DNA of 33,358 nucleotides from an uncultured Hippea sp. (GTDB lineage: Bacteria > Campylobacterota_A > Desulfurellia > JAADFJ01), in assembly GCA_913009315.1 (NCBI GenBank), contig CAJVZA010000014.1:1-33358 (forward strand). The letters run 5' to 3'. Every line of letters starts with the position of its first letter. The stretch's first letter is position 1. Below are positions 9,280 to 16,802 of the stretch, piece after piece. The notes below the pieces were generated by a model that saw only the letters and a list, made by a program, of their open reading frames with translations, was not told where the DNA came from and made no database searches. The translations under genes were made by a program, and so were the position numbers.

Positions 9280-10167
9280 TCATTTGTACCGAATCTTTTT
9301 CTTATACGATTGAAGCAATATCCCAATAACAATCACAACTAATCCGATTACAGAACTAAATAATATCTTTTCATCTAAAAATAACCAAATGTATATTAAA
9401 GATATAAATGGCGTAAGATAAAGAGCGGTTGAAATTATATGAGTATCAACTTTTTCAAGTGCTTTGAACCACCATATATAAGTTACTCCATTTACTAATA
9501 TTCCATTATACAAAAGCCAGAACCATACATCCGGCGAGGGAATTTTTGGCGGTGAAAAAATAAAAACCGTGATTGTTGTAAAAATTAGCGCTGAAAGAAA
9601 ATATATGAATACGCTAATCGTCTTATCAAAATTATGTTTTTTACCTAAAATTGAGAATAGAGCGAAAACAAATGCTCCCGAAAGCGCAAGAAGATCTCCT
9701 GAAACATTAGTTAAAGCAAATGAAAAAATTTTGCCTCGAGTAACTATTATAATTATCCCGACAAAACTAATAAGAATAGTCAAAATTTTCTTTAATGTTA
9801 CCTGCTCTTTTAAAATCACAAATGCAAGCAGCAAAACTAATATCGGCCAGGTATAAACTAAAATAAATCCTTCTTGCGCTGTAGTTAATGCAAATGCTCC
9901 ATAAAGTAAGATATAATAAAGATAGGTTCCGAGAAATCCTAAAAGAATCATACTGAGATAATCTTTTATAGGAATTGTTTTCATCATTTTATGCTTTTTT
10001 TGAGCCAGTAGGAGCAAGCCCAAAATAATAAATGAAAATATCGTAGAATAAAAGAGCATTTGCAGATTATTCAGCTCAACTAATATTTTTTTGGAAGCAA
10101 CAGGTATCGATGCCCAAAAAATAATACATAATGCAAGATAGATATAACCTGAAATTTTTTTGCTCAT
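9280..10167 (-). CDS. EamA/DMT-family transporter
   Basis: 295 residues with about ten hydrophobic helices in two EamA halves (residues 7-140 and 155-290), the layout of drug/metabolite exporters. The first half has LCIIFWASIPVASKK and LGTYLYYILLYGAFALTTAQEGFILVYTWPIL, typical of the family. Substrate is unknown. It faces mnmG tail to tail. Base use is AT-rich with many AAA/ATA codons compared with the housekeeping block, which fits recent acquisition. No clear ribosome binding site is seen before the ATG. Confidence 0.85.
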   Translation of the reverse strand: MSKKISGYIYLALCIIFWASIPVASKKILVELNNLQMLFYSTIFSFIILGLLLLAQKKHKMMKTIPIKDYLSMILLGFLGTYLYYILLYGAFALTTAQEGFILVYTWPILVLLLAFVILKEQVTLKKILTILISFVGIIIIVTRGKIFSFALTNVSGDLLALSGAFVFALFSILGKKHNFDKTISVFIYFLSALIFTTITVFIFSPPKIPSPDVWFWLLYNGILVNGVTYIWWFKALEKVDTHIISTALYLTPFISLIYIWLFLDEKILFSSVIGLVVIVIGILLQSYKKKIRYK

Positions 10168-10217
10168 ATTAAAACATAGTTAAAAGAGATGCATAAAGAC
10201 TTTTGCCCGGGAATTCG

Positions 10218-10329
10218 GCTTCGATATTTTGAAATTCACACCACATAATATTTTGTTCGGCATACTATATATTCCGAAAATTTATTTTCCATGTATACCA
10301 GCATAACTCAGATTCTAAAATATCGAAGC
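10218..10329. repeat. Inverted repeat, 13-bp perfect arms
   Basis: GCTTCGATATTTT (10218-10230) is the reverse complement of AAAATATCGAAGC (10317-10329); the 86 bases between hold no gene. It lies between the EamA gene and the CYTH gene. It may be the ends of a lost mobile element or a long-range hairpin; nothing decides between them. Confidence 0.45.
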
Positions 10330-10416
10330 TCACAAAAAGGGATTTTCAAATTTTGTCATATATTTTTTTCCGCAAAATAATAGTCGAAGGCGACAGCATA
10401 ATGCAGACCTGCCCTA

Positions 10417-10935
10417 TTATAAATAATATTCAATAACCTCTTTATCCGACCAGGGTTTGCAATCTTCTTTAGAAAATCCAAGAAGTTCGACATATTTATA
10501 TATTTCATTTATGTCTTCGACTTCAATTTCCAAGAATTCAGGAACAAAATCATACTCATCAAGAAAAGTATCAAATTCAAATCTTATATCAGCTAATTTA
10601 TAACTGACTCTTCTTTTTCTTATGCTTGCAAATTCTTTAAACCCTAAGGAAATAATTAATTTCCTTGCATTATCAAAATCCGATACTTCTATTTCCGTTT
10701 CTTCTCTAATTTTTACAGACTCAGAAGGGATCTTTTTCTTGTGTGTCATAAAAGCTTTGGACCCTTCCTTTCTAAGCCTAAAAGTTTCATTAGAATTTCT
10801 AATTTTAGAATCTTCCGTATCAAAAAAAATTGCATAAAGTTCATCATCAAATATTTTTTCAGCACCCAATGAAATTAATTTCGGTTCTAAATCTTTATGC
10901 GATACTTCCATAATTTTTACTTCAATTTCTTTCAT
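10417..10935 (-). CDS. CYTH-domain protein, class IV adenylate cyclase (CyaB)-like
   Basis: 172 residues with the CYTH hallmark ExExK at the N-terminus (KEIEVKIME). Inside the tunnel fold are charged strands such as ETFRLRKEG, KAFMTHKKK, REETEIEV and RFEFDTFLDEY, and the FLEIEVED acidic segment. Members bind triphosphates and divalent metal: adenylate cyclase, thiamine triphosphatase or inorganic triphosphatase. The general layout favours the CyaB/archaeal thermophilic group, but the reaction cannot be fixed from sequence. It stands alone on the - strand. Confidence 0.8.
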   Translation of the reverse strand: MKEIEVKIMEVSHKDLEPKLISLGAEKIFDDELYAIFFDTEDSKIRNSNETFRLRKEGSKAFMTHKKKIPSESVKIREETEIEVSDFDNARKLIISLGFKEFASIRKRRVSYKLADIRFEFDTFLDEYDFVPEFLEIEVEDINEIYKYVELLGFSKEDCKPWSDKEVIEYYL

Positions 10936-11052
10936 ACAATTTTGTAAACCTCGGTCTCTTATTAACTGATGTTACACACTAAACACAGCTGCAGCGGCAC
11001 GCAAAAATTTTCGCCCACCATAAGCTGTAGCCTTTGCTGCCGGCTGACTTTC

Positions 11053-11556
11053 TTATTCAGTCTGTGTTGTAAATTCAACATCTCTTCCTTCGGCTCTTTC
11101 TTTTTTGACTAATTCTTGTAAGTTCTCAGGCAGTGACGATAATGGAACAATAAATCCGTCAACCATAACCATGTTGTTAAATGGATTATTTTCAGTCATG
11201 TGTTGAGTCGAAAATTCAGGACTAAAGTGCTCTATATCAAACATGTCTTTTATTTGCCGCGCTTTGCTTGAAACAGTCGAATTTTTTGTTCCAAAGTATT
11301 CACTTATTTGTTTTGCTGTCACATATGGTTCAAATGATTCGTCAAATAAAAAATTTATCGAACCAATCGCATACACAACTGCTGCCGCCCAAATTTCAAT
11401 TTTTCCTCTTTTGAAAGGTACGTCTCTTTTTCGCCCTAATTTTAATATTAGCTTTTCACACAGTTGATAATAGTCATCATCTAAATTTTCCGCACAAAAC
11501 GCACTTGTAAATTCCAATAACTGTTTTTCTTTGTTTTTAATTTCTTCTTTAGTCAT
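11053..11556 (-). CDS. DUF6398-like protein
   Basis: 167 residues. The middle (about 20-110) carries the pattern of this uncharacterised family: DDDYYQLCEKLILKLGRKR, then KIEIWAAAVVYAIGSINFLFD, then TAKQISEYFGTKNSTVSSKA, the last a helix-turn-helix-like segment. The function is unknown; the HTH-like part would allow nucleic-acid binding. It has the AT-rich composition of its neighbours in this accessory stretch. Confidence 0.7.
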   Translation of the reverse strand: MTKEEIKNKEKQLLEFTSAFCAENLDDDYYQLCEKLILKLGRKRDVPFKRGKIEIWAAAVVYAIGSINFLFDESFEPYVTAKQISEYFGTKNSTVSSKARQIKDMFDIEHFSPEFSTQHMTENNPFNNMVMVDGFIVPLSSLPENLQELVKKERAEGRDVEFTTQTE

Positions 11557-11595
11557 AAGTTCACCTTCCTGTTGAAATTTTTTATTCCTGCAATA

Positions 11596-11841
11596 TTATC
11601 CGATATTTTTTGCTTGAGCAATACGAAAATCATTTACCTGCGGCGGATTTCTAAAAAACATGTCGTCAAGATCGATTTTGTCATAATTTTTCAGTTCATT
11701 TAATAGTTGTATTGATTTTTCAATAAAATTATTTTCATCTTTACATTCAGACGAAAGTAACCCAAATTGTAAAGTCAAATCATGATTAATCTTGTACGCG
11801 CAAAGCTGCAATGTCCTGAATGAACAAAATAGAAATTCCAC
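11596..11841 (-). CDS. Hypothetical protein, uncertain
   Basis: An 81-codon frame that can start only at a GTG directly after an in-frame stop, without a good ribosome binding site. The second half (FIEKSIQLLNELKNYDKIDLDDMFF) looks like real helical protein. It may therefore be the 3' end of a longer gene whose 5' part, in another frame at 11850-12031, has been lost. No family is recognised. Confidence 0.3.
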   Translation of the reverse strand: MEFLFCSFRTLQLCAYKINHDLTLQFGLLSSECKDENNFIEKSIQLLNELKNYDKIDLDDMFFRNPPQVNDFRIAQAKNIG

Positions 11842-12283
11842 TTTTTAAAATTATCCTCTCTATTGGCAAATTTTTATCTGCCAATAGATTATCATCGTCA
11901 GAAACGGTGATTTTATAGGTTGAAATAAAACTACTTTTCGCACAGTCTGTTAGATGGGGGGGATATTCCTTATAAAAGTCCCTTCGGGACAATTGAAAAA
12001 CTTTTCTTCGCATAGAGACGAGAGGTTTCAAACATCCCAGAAAGGGACACTAAAAGAATGAAGGATAACTTGCCATCGCTACTTTAACAACAAAGTGTAT
12101 CTCTATTAATCTCGGCATTCAGATTGAGAGTTCAAATCCGTCTTATAAACTCACCTTGCGCACATCGGATGATACTCTAAGCGACAACAACAATGTATGA
12201 GTATAGAGCAGCAATAAAAAAACAGCAGGCTATTGCAGAAATCGGCAACGCCCGGAATTGATAAAGGTACTCTATAGTCAAAA
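11842..12283. other. Non-coding stretch with hairpins
   Basis: No supported gene. It contains a 10-bp inverted repeat TCTATTGGCA / TGCCAATAGA (11859-11868 and 11879-11888), a small hairpin GTCCC-TTC-GGGAC (11978-11990) and, from 12101, a partial copy of the ~140-bp element. An 81-codon open frame on the - strand (12031 to 11786) shows no family features. Confidence 0.55.
12101..12165 (-). repeat. Copy C (partial, reversed) of the ~140-bp element
   Basis: Read on the - strand, this piece gives GACGGATTTGAACTCTCAAT and then GAGATTAATAGAG. These align with the right end of the copy at 20506-20667 (GACGAATTTGAATTCTCAAT, then ATTAATAGAG). The other end is not clear, so the copy is decayed or truncated. 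Confidence 0.5.
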
Positions 12284-14404
12284 TTAGGTAACATCAATAA
12301 CTGTTCCGGTGGCATACCAGTGAAGCCATATGAACAGCAGCAAAGTCATTACAATTGCCACAGGCACGAATGAGCGCCACATGAGAGATGGTCTATGTAT
12401 ATTATGCTTTAACACGGAAACAGCCAGAATCAGACTCCAAATAAAGGTAACTCCGAGCAGGATAGCAGCGGCAGGCTGTGTGATATTGAGAAATTCCAGT
12501 GCATCATCTCCGAAGGCAATCAATGCGGTTCCGAATTCCATAGGCAGGAAGATATACCCAAGTTTTGTCAGAGAATCACGGAATTTGATATGTCCGACAA
12601 TTGATACTATGCCGCATAAAGCAAAATATATTACGACTGATACGGCCATAAGTGTAAAAAAAGTCAACGGATACGGCCAGTTCGCCAATATCACGCCCTG
12701 ACGAGCTGCAGCTATATACATTCCGAGAAGCGCAGAAACAAAAATTGCCTCAACGATATGCGGTGATTTTGGTTCCGTAAGTTCCGAACCCGGCAGTCTT
12801 AAACCGATCTTGAGAGCAGATTTTTCTACAGGACAGTTTGTAACGCAAGCCCAGCAGTCCAGGCAGTGACTGTTTGAATTCATTGTACTTGGATTGAGAA
12901 ATGACGGGCATTTAGGAGCCAGGTCGGTTCCATGCAAGCACGGCTTATCTTTGCAAACAGCGCATATATTATGATTGGCTCTTAAAGAGGTGGCGCTAAG
13001 CCGGGTAAGACGCGCAAGCCAGCCCCCGATTGGGCATACATATCGACAAAAAGCCCCCCTGCGGAATAAAGCACTAATCAGAACCGCTATAACCGTGAGT
13101 GCGATAAACATCATAGCACCATAAAATGCAATAGATTGCACCGGATAAATTCGTGTAATAAATGTTATAAAAACAAATGTTATAGGCAGCACCCACTCGG
13201 CATGACTATATGGTTTTGCAGCCTGTTTTGCGGGTTTAAAAATCTTATCCGTAACAGTTCTGCTGATATTAGTAATTAATCCAAGCGGACACAGATTTCC
13301 GCACCAGAATCGTCCCAAAAAAATGCCCGAGAGTGTAAGCAGCGGCAGCCAAACTATCCAGAGCAGAAAGTTAAAAAGATTATTGCCATCTTCGGTATTA
13401 ACGAATTTGCCCAGCTTTATGGGACCTTCATTATTAAACGGACCGACGTTCAGATGAAAAATCGCAACAGCCAAAAGCAGAACGAACACAAAAAACATCA
13501 TAATTCTGATGGCGTTAGTTGTAAACGGCATTCTTATGATTCTGTAAAGCAATCGCTCGTTATATTTGGAGCCTATCGGCAAAAAAGGCTCTCCATACGG
13601 CAAACGATCATTTATGGCAGATTTGTCAAGCCATAGATAAAATACAACTGAAAGATATGAGAAGTAAAAAATAACCTGCAGAATCGTCGGTTTAGCGGCA
13701 TAGCCGATCAGCGCACCAAGCAAACTGCCCATAATGCCTCCGTCGCTCACAAACCGGCTTGTGTCCCACGCCGCTATGGTGCCGGGAAGCAAGCCTCCCG
13801 CCTGAAGGACAAATGTAGCCTTTCCGACAAGCCCTGCGGCAAATATTATCATAATTATGCTCGTGTATTTGAAAAATTTGCTTACATTAAAGCTGTAGAT
13901 TCTTCTGAACATCAGAAATGATATCAGGCTTACCGTTATCAGTCCTATTAGGGCTCCGATAAGTGTGTTAACTGGTGCGGTTACAGCAAGATTGCCCAAG
14001 AACAGGACTGTTTCGACACCCTCACGAAAAACTACAGCAAATGATAACAACATTATTCCAATCACTTTTTTCTTTGAAATTGATAGATCAATCTTTTCCT
14101 GGATTTCACCCTTTATCATTTTTGAATTTTTTGCCATCCAGAATATCATGTATGTGAGAACTGCGGCGGCGGCAATACCGAAAAATCCTTCAAAAATCGC
14201 CGCTTCTGCGCCCTTAAATTCGCTGTCAACTGCCCTAAGAATAAAAGCCAGTCCTAAACTGGCAATAACTCCGCCGAAAGCACCGGCAAAAAGATAACGG
14301 CTCAAATATAATTTATTAATCTTTGCCAAATAGGCATAAATTATTCCTATAACAAGTGCTGCCTCAAGCCCTTCTCTAAATGTTACGATAAAACTTGCAA
14401 ACAA
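12284..14404 (-). CDS. Fused FTR1 iron permease and NapH-like polyferredoxin (FtrC-FtrD type)
   Basis: 706-residue inner-membrane protein. Residues 1-260 are an FTR1/EfeU-like permease with two REGxE motifs (R10-E14 REGLE; R127-E131 REGVE) that bind iron during transport. From about 300 it becomes a NapH/CcoG-like membrane ferredoxin with CGNLCPLG (C368, C372), CRYVCPIGG (C453, C457), a CxxCx4C set (C481-C489, then C499) and CLDCWACVTNCP (C514-C524). More helices follow. In Bordetella/Brucella FtrABCD, the permease FtrC and the polyferredoxin FtrD are separate proteins; here they are one. The start is TTG, set by a strong GAGGAGGG five bases upstream. No FtrA (P19) or FtrB (cupredoxin) gene is adjacent. 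The upstream ArsR gene is on the same strand. Confidence 0.88.
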   Translation of the reverse strand: MFASFIVTFREGLEAALVIGIIYAYLAKINKLYLSRYLFAGAFGGVIASLGLAFILRAVDSEFKGAEAAIFEGFFGIAAAAVLTYMIFWMAKNSKMIKGEIQEKIDLSISKKKVIGIMLLSFAVVFREGVETVLFLGNLAVTAPVNTLIGALIGLITVSLISFLMFRRIYSFNVSKFFKYTSIIMIIFAAGLVGKATFVLQAGGLLPGTIAAWDTSRFVSDGGIMGSLLGALIGYAAKPTILQVIFYFSYLSVVFYLWLDKSAINDRLPYGEPFLPIGSKYNERLLYRIIRMPFTTNAIRIMMFFVFVLLLAVAIFHLNVGPFNNEGPIKLGKFVNTEDGNNLFNFLLWIVWLPLLTLSGIFLGRFWCGNLCPLGLITNISRTVTDKIFKPAKQAAKPYSHAEWVLPITFVFITFITRIYPVQSIAFYGAMMFIALTVIAVLISALFRRGAFCRYVCPIGGWLARLTRLSATSLRANHNICAVCKDKPCLHGTDLAPKCPSFLNPSTMNSNSHCLDCWACVTNCPVEKSALKIGLRLPGSELTEPKSPHIVEAIFVSALLGMYIAAARQGVILANWPYPLTFFTLMAVSVVIYFALCGIVSIVGHIKFRDSLTKLGYIFLPMEFGTALIAFGDDALEFLNITQPAAAILLGVTFIWSLILAVSVLKHNIHRPSLMWRSFVPVAIVMTLLLFIWLHWYATGTVIDVT

Positions 14405-14483
14405 TTAATCCCCTCCTCAACATTATATCGTTCCCTTTTCAATATTGATTACCGATCGGCAGTACACCCATTAACCGATACTT

Positions 14484-14499
14484 ATGTTCATATATGCAT
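14484..14499. promoter_or_regulatory. Possible ArsR operator half-sites before the permease
   Basis: ATGTTCATATATGCAT lies in the gap between the ArsR gene and the FTR1 fusion. It shares ATGTTCAT with the repeat at the ArsR start (14951-14966). ArsR/SmtB operators are often imperfect repeats of such AT-rich TGAACA-like half-sites. This is inference from position and similarity only. Confidence 0.3.
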
Positions 14500-14533
14500 A
14501 TAATTGCGAAAAAAAAATTCCTTCATTGCCGTT

Positions 14534-14959
14534 TCATTGTTTATTACGATTTAATCTTTCTTTTACGTGTTTCAGGCCTTCTTCAAACAGATAATTGATA
14601 TGTTTATCATTCAGAGAGTAGTAAGAAATTTTTCCATCCCTGCGATATTTCACTAAATCCAGATTGCGCAAAACTCTCAACTGGTGAGAAACTACAGACT
14701 GACTCATTTTAATATGAGCGGCTATATCATTAACGCATAGTTCTTCTTTCATCAGACAAAAGATTATTTTGGTTCGGGTAACATCGCCTAACACCTTAAA
14801 TGTAACGGCTAACTTCATAAAAACCTCTTCCGGTTCCGCAATACTATTTGTATAACTAACTTTTTGCTCAACCGCTGAGGACATTTTGTATTTGTCTGAT
14901 TTGTTGCTAATGTTTGTCACCGACTGCCTCACTCCTTTTTGTTCTTCTTGTATGAACAT
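14534..14959 (-). CDS. ArsR/SmtB-family metal-sensing repressor
   Basis: 141 residues with a winged-helix DNA-binding domain (about 44-115): FKVLGDVTRTKIIFCLMKEE, ELCVNDIAAHIKMSQSVVSHQLRVLR, then a DGKISYYSL wing. The C-terminal helix has D118-x-H120-x10-H131-xx-E134, the exact spacing of the alpha5 zinc site of SmtB (D104, H106, H117, E120). C74 in ELCV sits where SmtB has its alpha3 cysteine. This predicts de-repression by zinc or a similar ion (Co, Ni, Cd). The first ATG is at 14959; a later GTG at codon 14 follows a GGAG and may be the true start. It lies 129 bp upstream of the iron permease, probably co-regulated. Confidence 0.9.
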   Translation of the reverse strand: MFIQEEQKGVRQSVTNISNKSDKYKMSSAVEQKVSYTNSIAEPEEVFMKLAVTFKVLGDVTRTKIIFCLMKEELCVNDIAAHIKMSQSVVSHQLRVLRNLDLVKYRRDGKISYYSLNDKHINYLFEEGLKHVKERLNRNKQ

Positions 14960-14966
14960 ATGAACT
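14951..14966. promoter_or_regulatory. Direct repeat ATGAACAT-ATGAAC at the ArsR start
   Basis: TATGAACATATGAACT overlaps the ArsR start codon and repeats the ATGAAC half-site twice. The same word occurs inverted in the downstream gap at 14484. It is a candidate autoregulatory operator for the SmtB-type protein. No footprint evidence exists here. Confidence 0.3.
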
Positions 14967-15094
14967 TCTATAGACTATAAAGCCTGAATTCTAATTGTCA
15001 AGCATCACAAGCATGGTAATTTGTATCAATAAGCCGCCCGAAAAATAAGATAAAAGGTTTCGTTTGAATCTCTGATTTTACATCTTGAGGCCAC

Positions 15095-15132
15095 CGTACA
15101 ATGAGCAGCTGTGAATATTTGTTCATTGTACG
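15095..15132. promoter_or_regulatory. Stem-loop with 13-bp arms between arsR and dctP
   Basis: CGTACAATGAGCA (15095-15107) pairs with TGTTCATTGTACG (15120-15132) with one mismatch, leaving a 12-base loop. There is no T-run, so an operator or leader structure is as likely as a terminator. It lies between the divergent arsR and dctP genes. Confidence 0.4.
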
Positions 15133-15258
15133 ATAGTCTCCTATAACAAGACGGCAGTCAAAGTTACTATTCAATATAGAAATTTGTAAAAATAGTTGCA
15201 ATTTATTGTTGTTTTGGTAACATTAAAATTAAGTAAGATTAAACTTAAGGGGGAAATT

Positions 15259-16281
15259 ATGAAAAAATCAAGAAGGGAGTTTCTCAAAAAAAGCACAATT
15301 GTCGGTTCCGCTGCACTTTTTTCCAGCATAACGGGCGTAAATATTCTTCATGCAAAAAATAAAAAGATTGAGCTGACGTTCTCAACCATGTTTCCATCGA
15401 GCTATTTTTGGGTTCCGGTTTCAAGGCGATGGGTAAAGTATATAGAAGACGAAACAAACGGAGAAGTCAAGATAAACTTTTTCCACAGCGGTCAATTATT
15501 CAAGGCTAAAGCAGAATTGCCGGCACTTGAGCGCGGTGAGATTGATATAAGCATTCCAAATGCAAATTATCAGTCGGGTTCAATACCAGGTTCCGATGTA
15601 GGAGCACTGCCGTTTTTGATAAAAAATGAGGAGGGTGCATGGAAGGCTATTAAGGCCGGATTATGGAATCAGGGACTCAATCAGAAATGGCTGCAAAAAG
15701 ATATCAAAGTTCTGGCTCAAGCACCTGCCGGATTGTATCAATTCGGCAACCTGCGTCATCCGGTAAAATCACCTGAGGATGTCAAAGGATTGATCTGGGC
15801 AGTCTCAAGCAAAGCCCATGCCAAGGCCGTCGAAATTCTTGGAGGATCACCGACATTTATGTCATCATCTCGTCTTTACACTGCCTTGCAGCGCAAAACG
15901 ATCGATGGATGTTTAAGACCGTATCTAACGTATGAAGGAAGAAAGTTATATGAAGTAATGAAATATCTCAGCATAACAAATGCGGGAAATTACACCATTG
16001 TGTTTGCCATGAATGACAAAAGATTCAAATCGTTGCCCTCGGATGTAAAAAATTTGTTTAAAAAATCGGCATGGCAATGGGCACAATGGGCAGAAGATGA
16101 AGTAATGCGTACAAAAAAAGATTCACTCGCGCTGTTCGAGCAGAAAGGAATGAAAATTGAGAGATTGGATGCAAAAGTACTTGAACAGTTTAAGTCTAAA
16201 ATGTCTCCGGTATATGATTGGTGGCTGAGCAAAGTACCAAACGGAAGAAAATATATTGATTTTATAGAAAAACGACAGTAG
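15259..16281 (+). CDS. dctP: TRAP transporter periplasmic solute-binding protein (DctP family)
   Basis: Captures a small, usually acidic, solute in the periplasm for the DctQM permease. I start at the ATG 15259 after AAGGGGGA (15247-15254); an upstream frame to 15196 has no ribosome site. The N-terminus is a textbook Tat signal: SRREFLKKS, then a hydrophobic stretch to about residue 30. DctP features include the FFHSGQLF segment, EDVKGL, LYTALQRKTIDG and a late FEQKGMKIERLD. The usual KIR of the ligand site after KGL is IWA here, so the arginine that normally grips a carboxylate appears to be missing. 340 residues, operon with dctQ and dctM. Confidence 0.93.
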   Translation: MKKSRREFLKKSTIVGSAALFSSITGVNILHAKNKKIELTFSTMFPSSYFWVPVSRRWVKYIEDETNGEVKINFFHSGQLFKAKAELPALERGEIDISIPNANYQSGSIPGSDVGALPFLIKNEEGAWKAIKAGLWNQGLNQKWLQKDIKVLAQAPAGLYQFGNLRHPVKSPEDVKGLIWAVSSKAHAKAVEILGGSPTFMSSSRLYTALQRKTIDGCLRPYLTYEGRKLYEVMKYLSITNAGNYTIVFAMNDKRFKSLPSDVKNLFKKSAWQWAQWAEDEVMRTKKDSLALFEQKGMKIERLDAKVLEQFKSKMSPVYDWWLSKVPNGRKYIDFIEKRQ

Positions 16282-16312
16282 TAAGACGCTGGAATGAAAC
16301 AGCTCTCAAACT

Positions 16313-16795
16313 ATGTATAAACTTCAGTACATTTTAATAAGAGTTTCAGGCGCAATTTCTGCCGCATCGCTGCTTTTTCTTCTTCTACTTGTTTCATGGG
16401 GTGTTTTTTCGAGATATATTTTAAGATCTCCAAGTCTGGTAGCACTCGAGATCTCCGGATATGCGATGGTATTGCTCACATTCCTGCCTTCAGGATATCT
16501 GTCGTACAAAAACCAGCATGTGTCGTCTGAATTTTTTATTTCAAAACTGTCGCGAAGAAGAAAACGGATTGCTAAATTCATCTCCAATCTATTTGTTCTG
16601 CTGTATTGCGTAATTATCTTTTACGAAGGTGTAAAATCTGTCATAGTCATGTATCAGGGCAATTTCCGATCAACCACACTGCTTAATTTTCCAACCTGGG
16701 TGGTATATCTTTTAATACCGCTCGGTATCTCTTTTTTGATTCTGCAGACTGCAGCGGCGACAATTAAGTCAATATTGGAATACAAAAATAAATAG
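16313..16795 (+). CDS. dctQ: TRAP transporter small permease (DctQ)
   Basis: Four-helix inner-membrane subunit of a tripartite ATP-independent periplasmic transporter. The 160 residues show the DctQ pattern: an early VSWGVFSRYILRSPSLVALEISGY segment, then a helical pair linked by a basic loop (SKLSRRRKRIAK), ending in TWVVYLLIPLGISFLILQ. The gene lies 31 bases after dctP. Its stop at 16793-16795 is only 7 bases before the most likely dctM start. Confidence 0.93.
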   Translation: MYKLQYILIRVSGAISAASLLFLLLLVSWGVFSRYILRSPSLVALEISGYAMVLLTFLPSGYLSYKNQHVSSEFFISKLSRRRKRIAKFISNLFVLLYCVIIFYEGVKSVIVMYQGNFRSTTLLNFPTWVVYLLIPLGISFLILQTAAATIKSILEYKNK

Positions 16796-16802
16796 CTATA
16801 GC

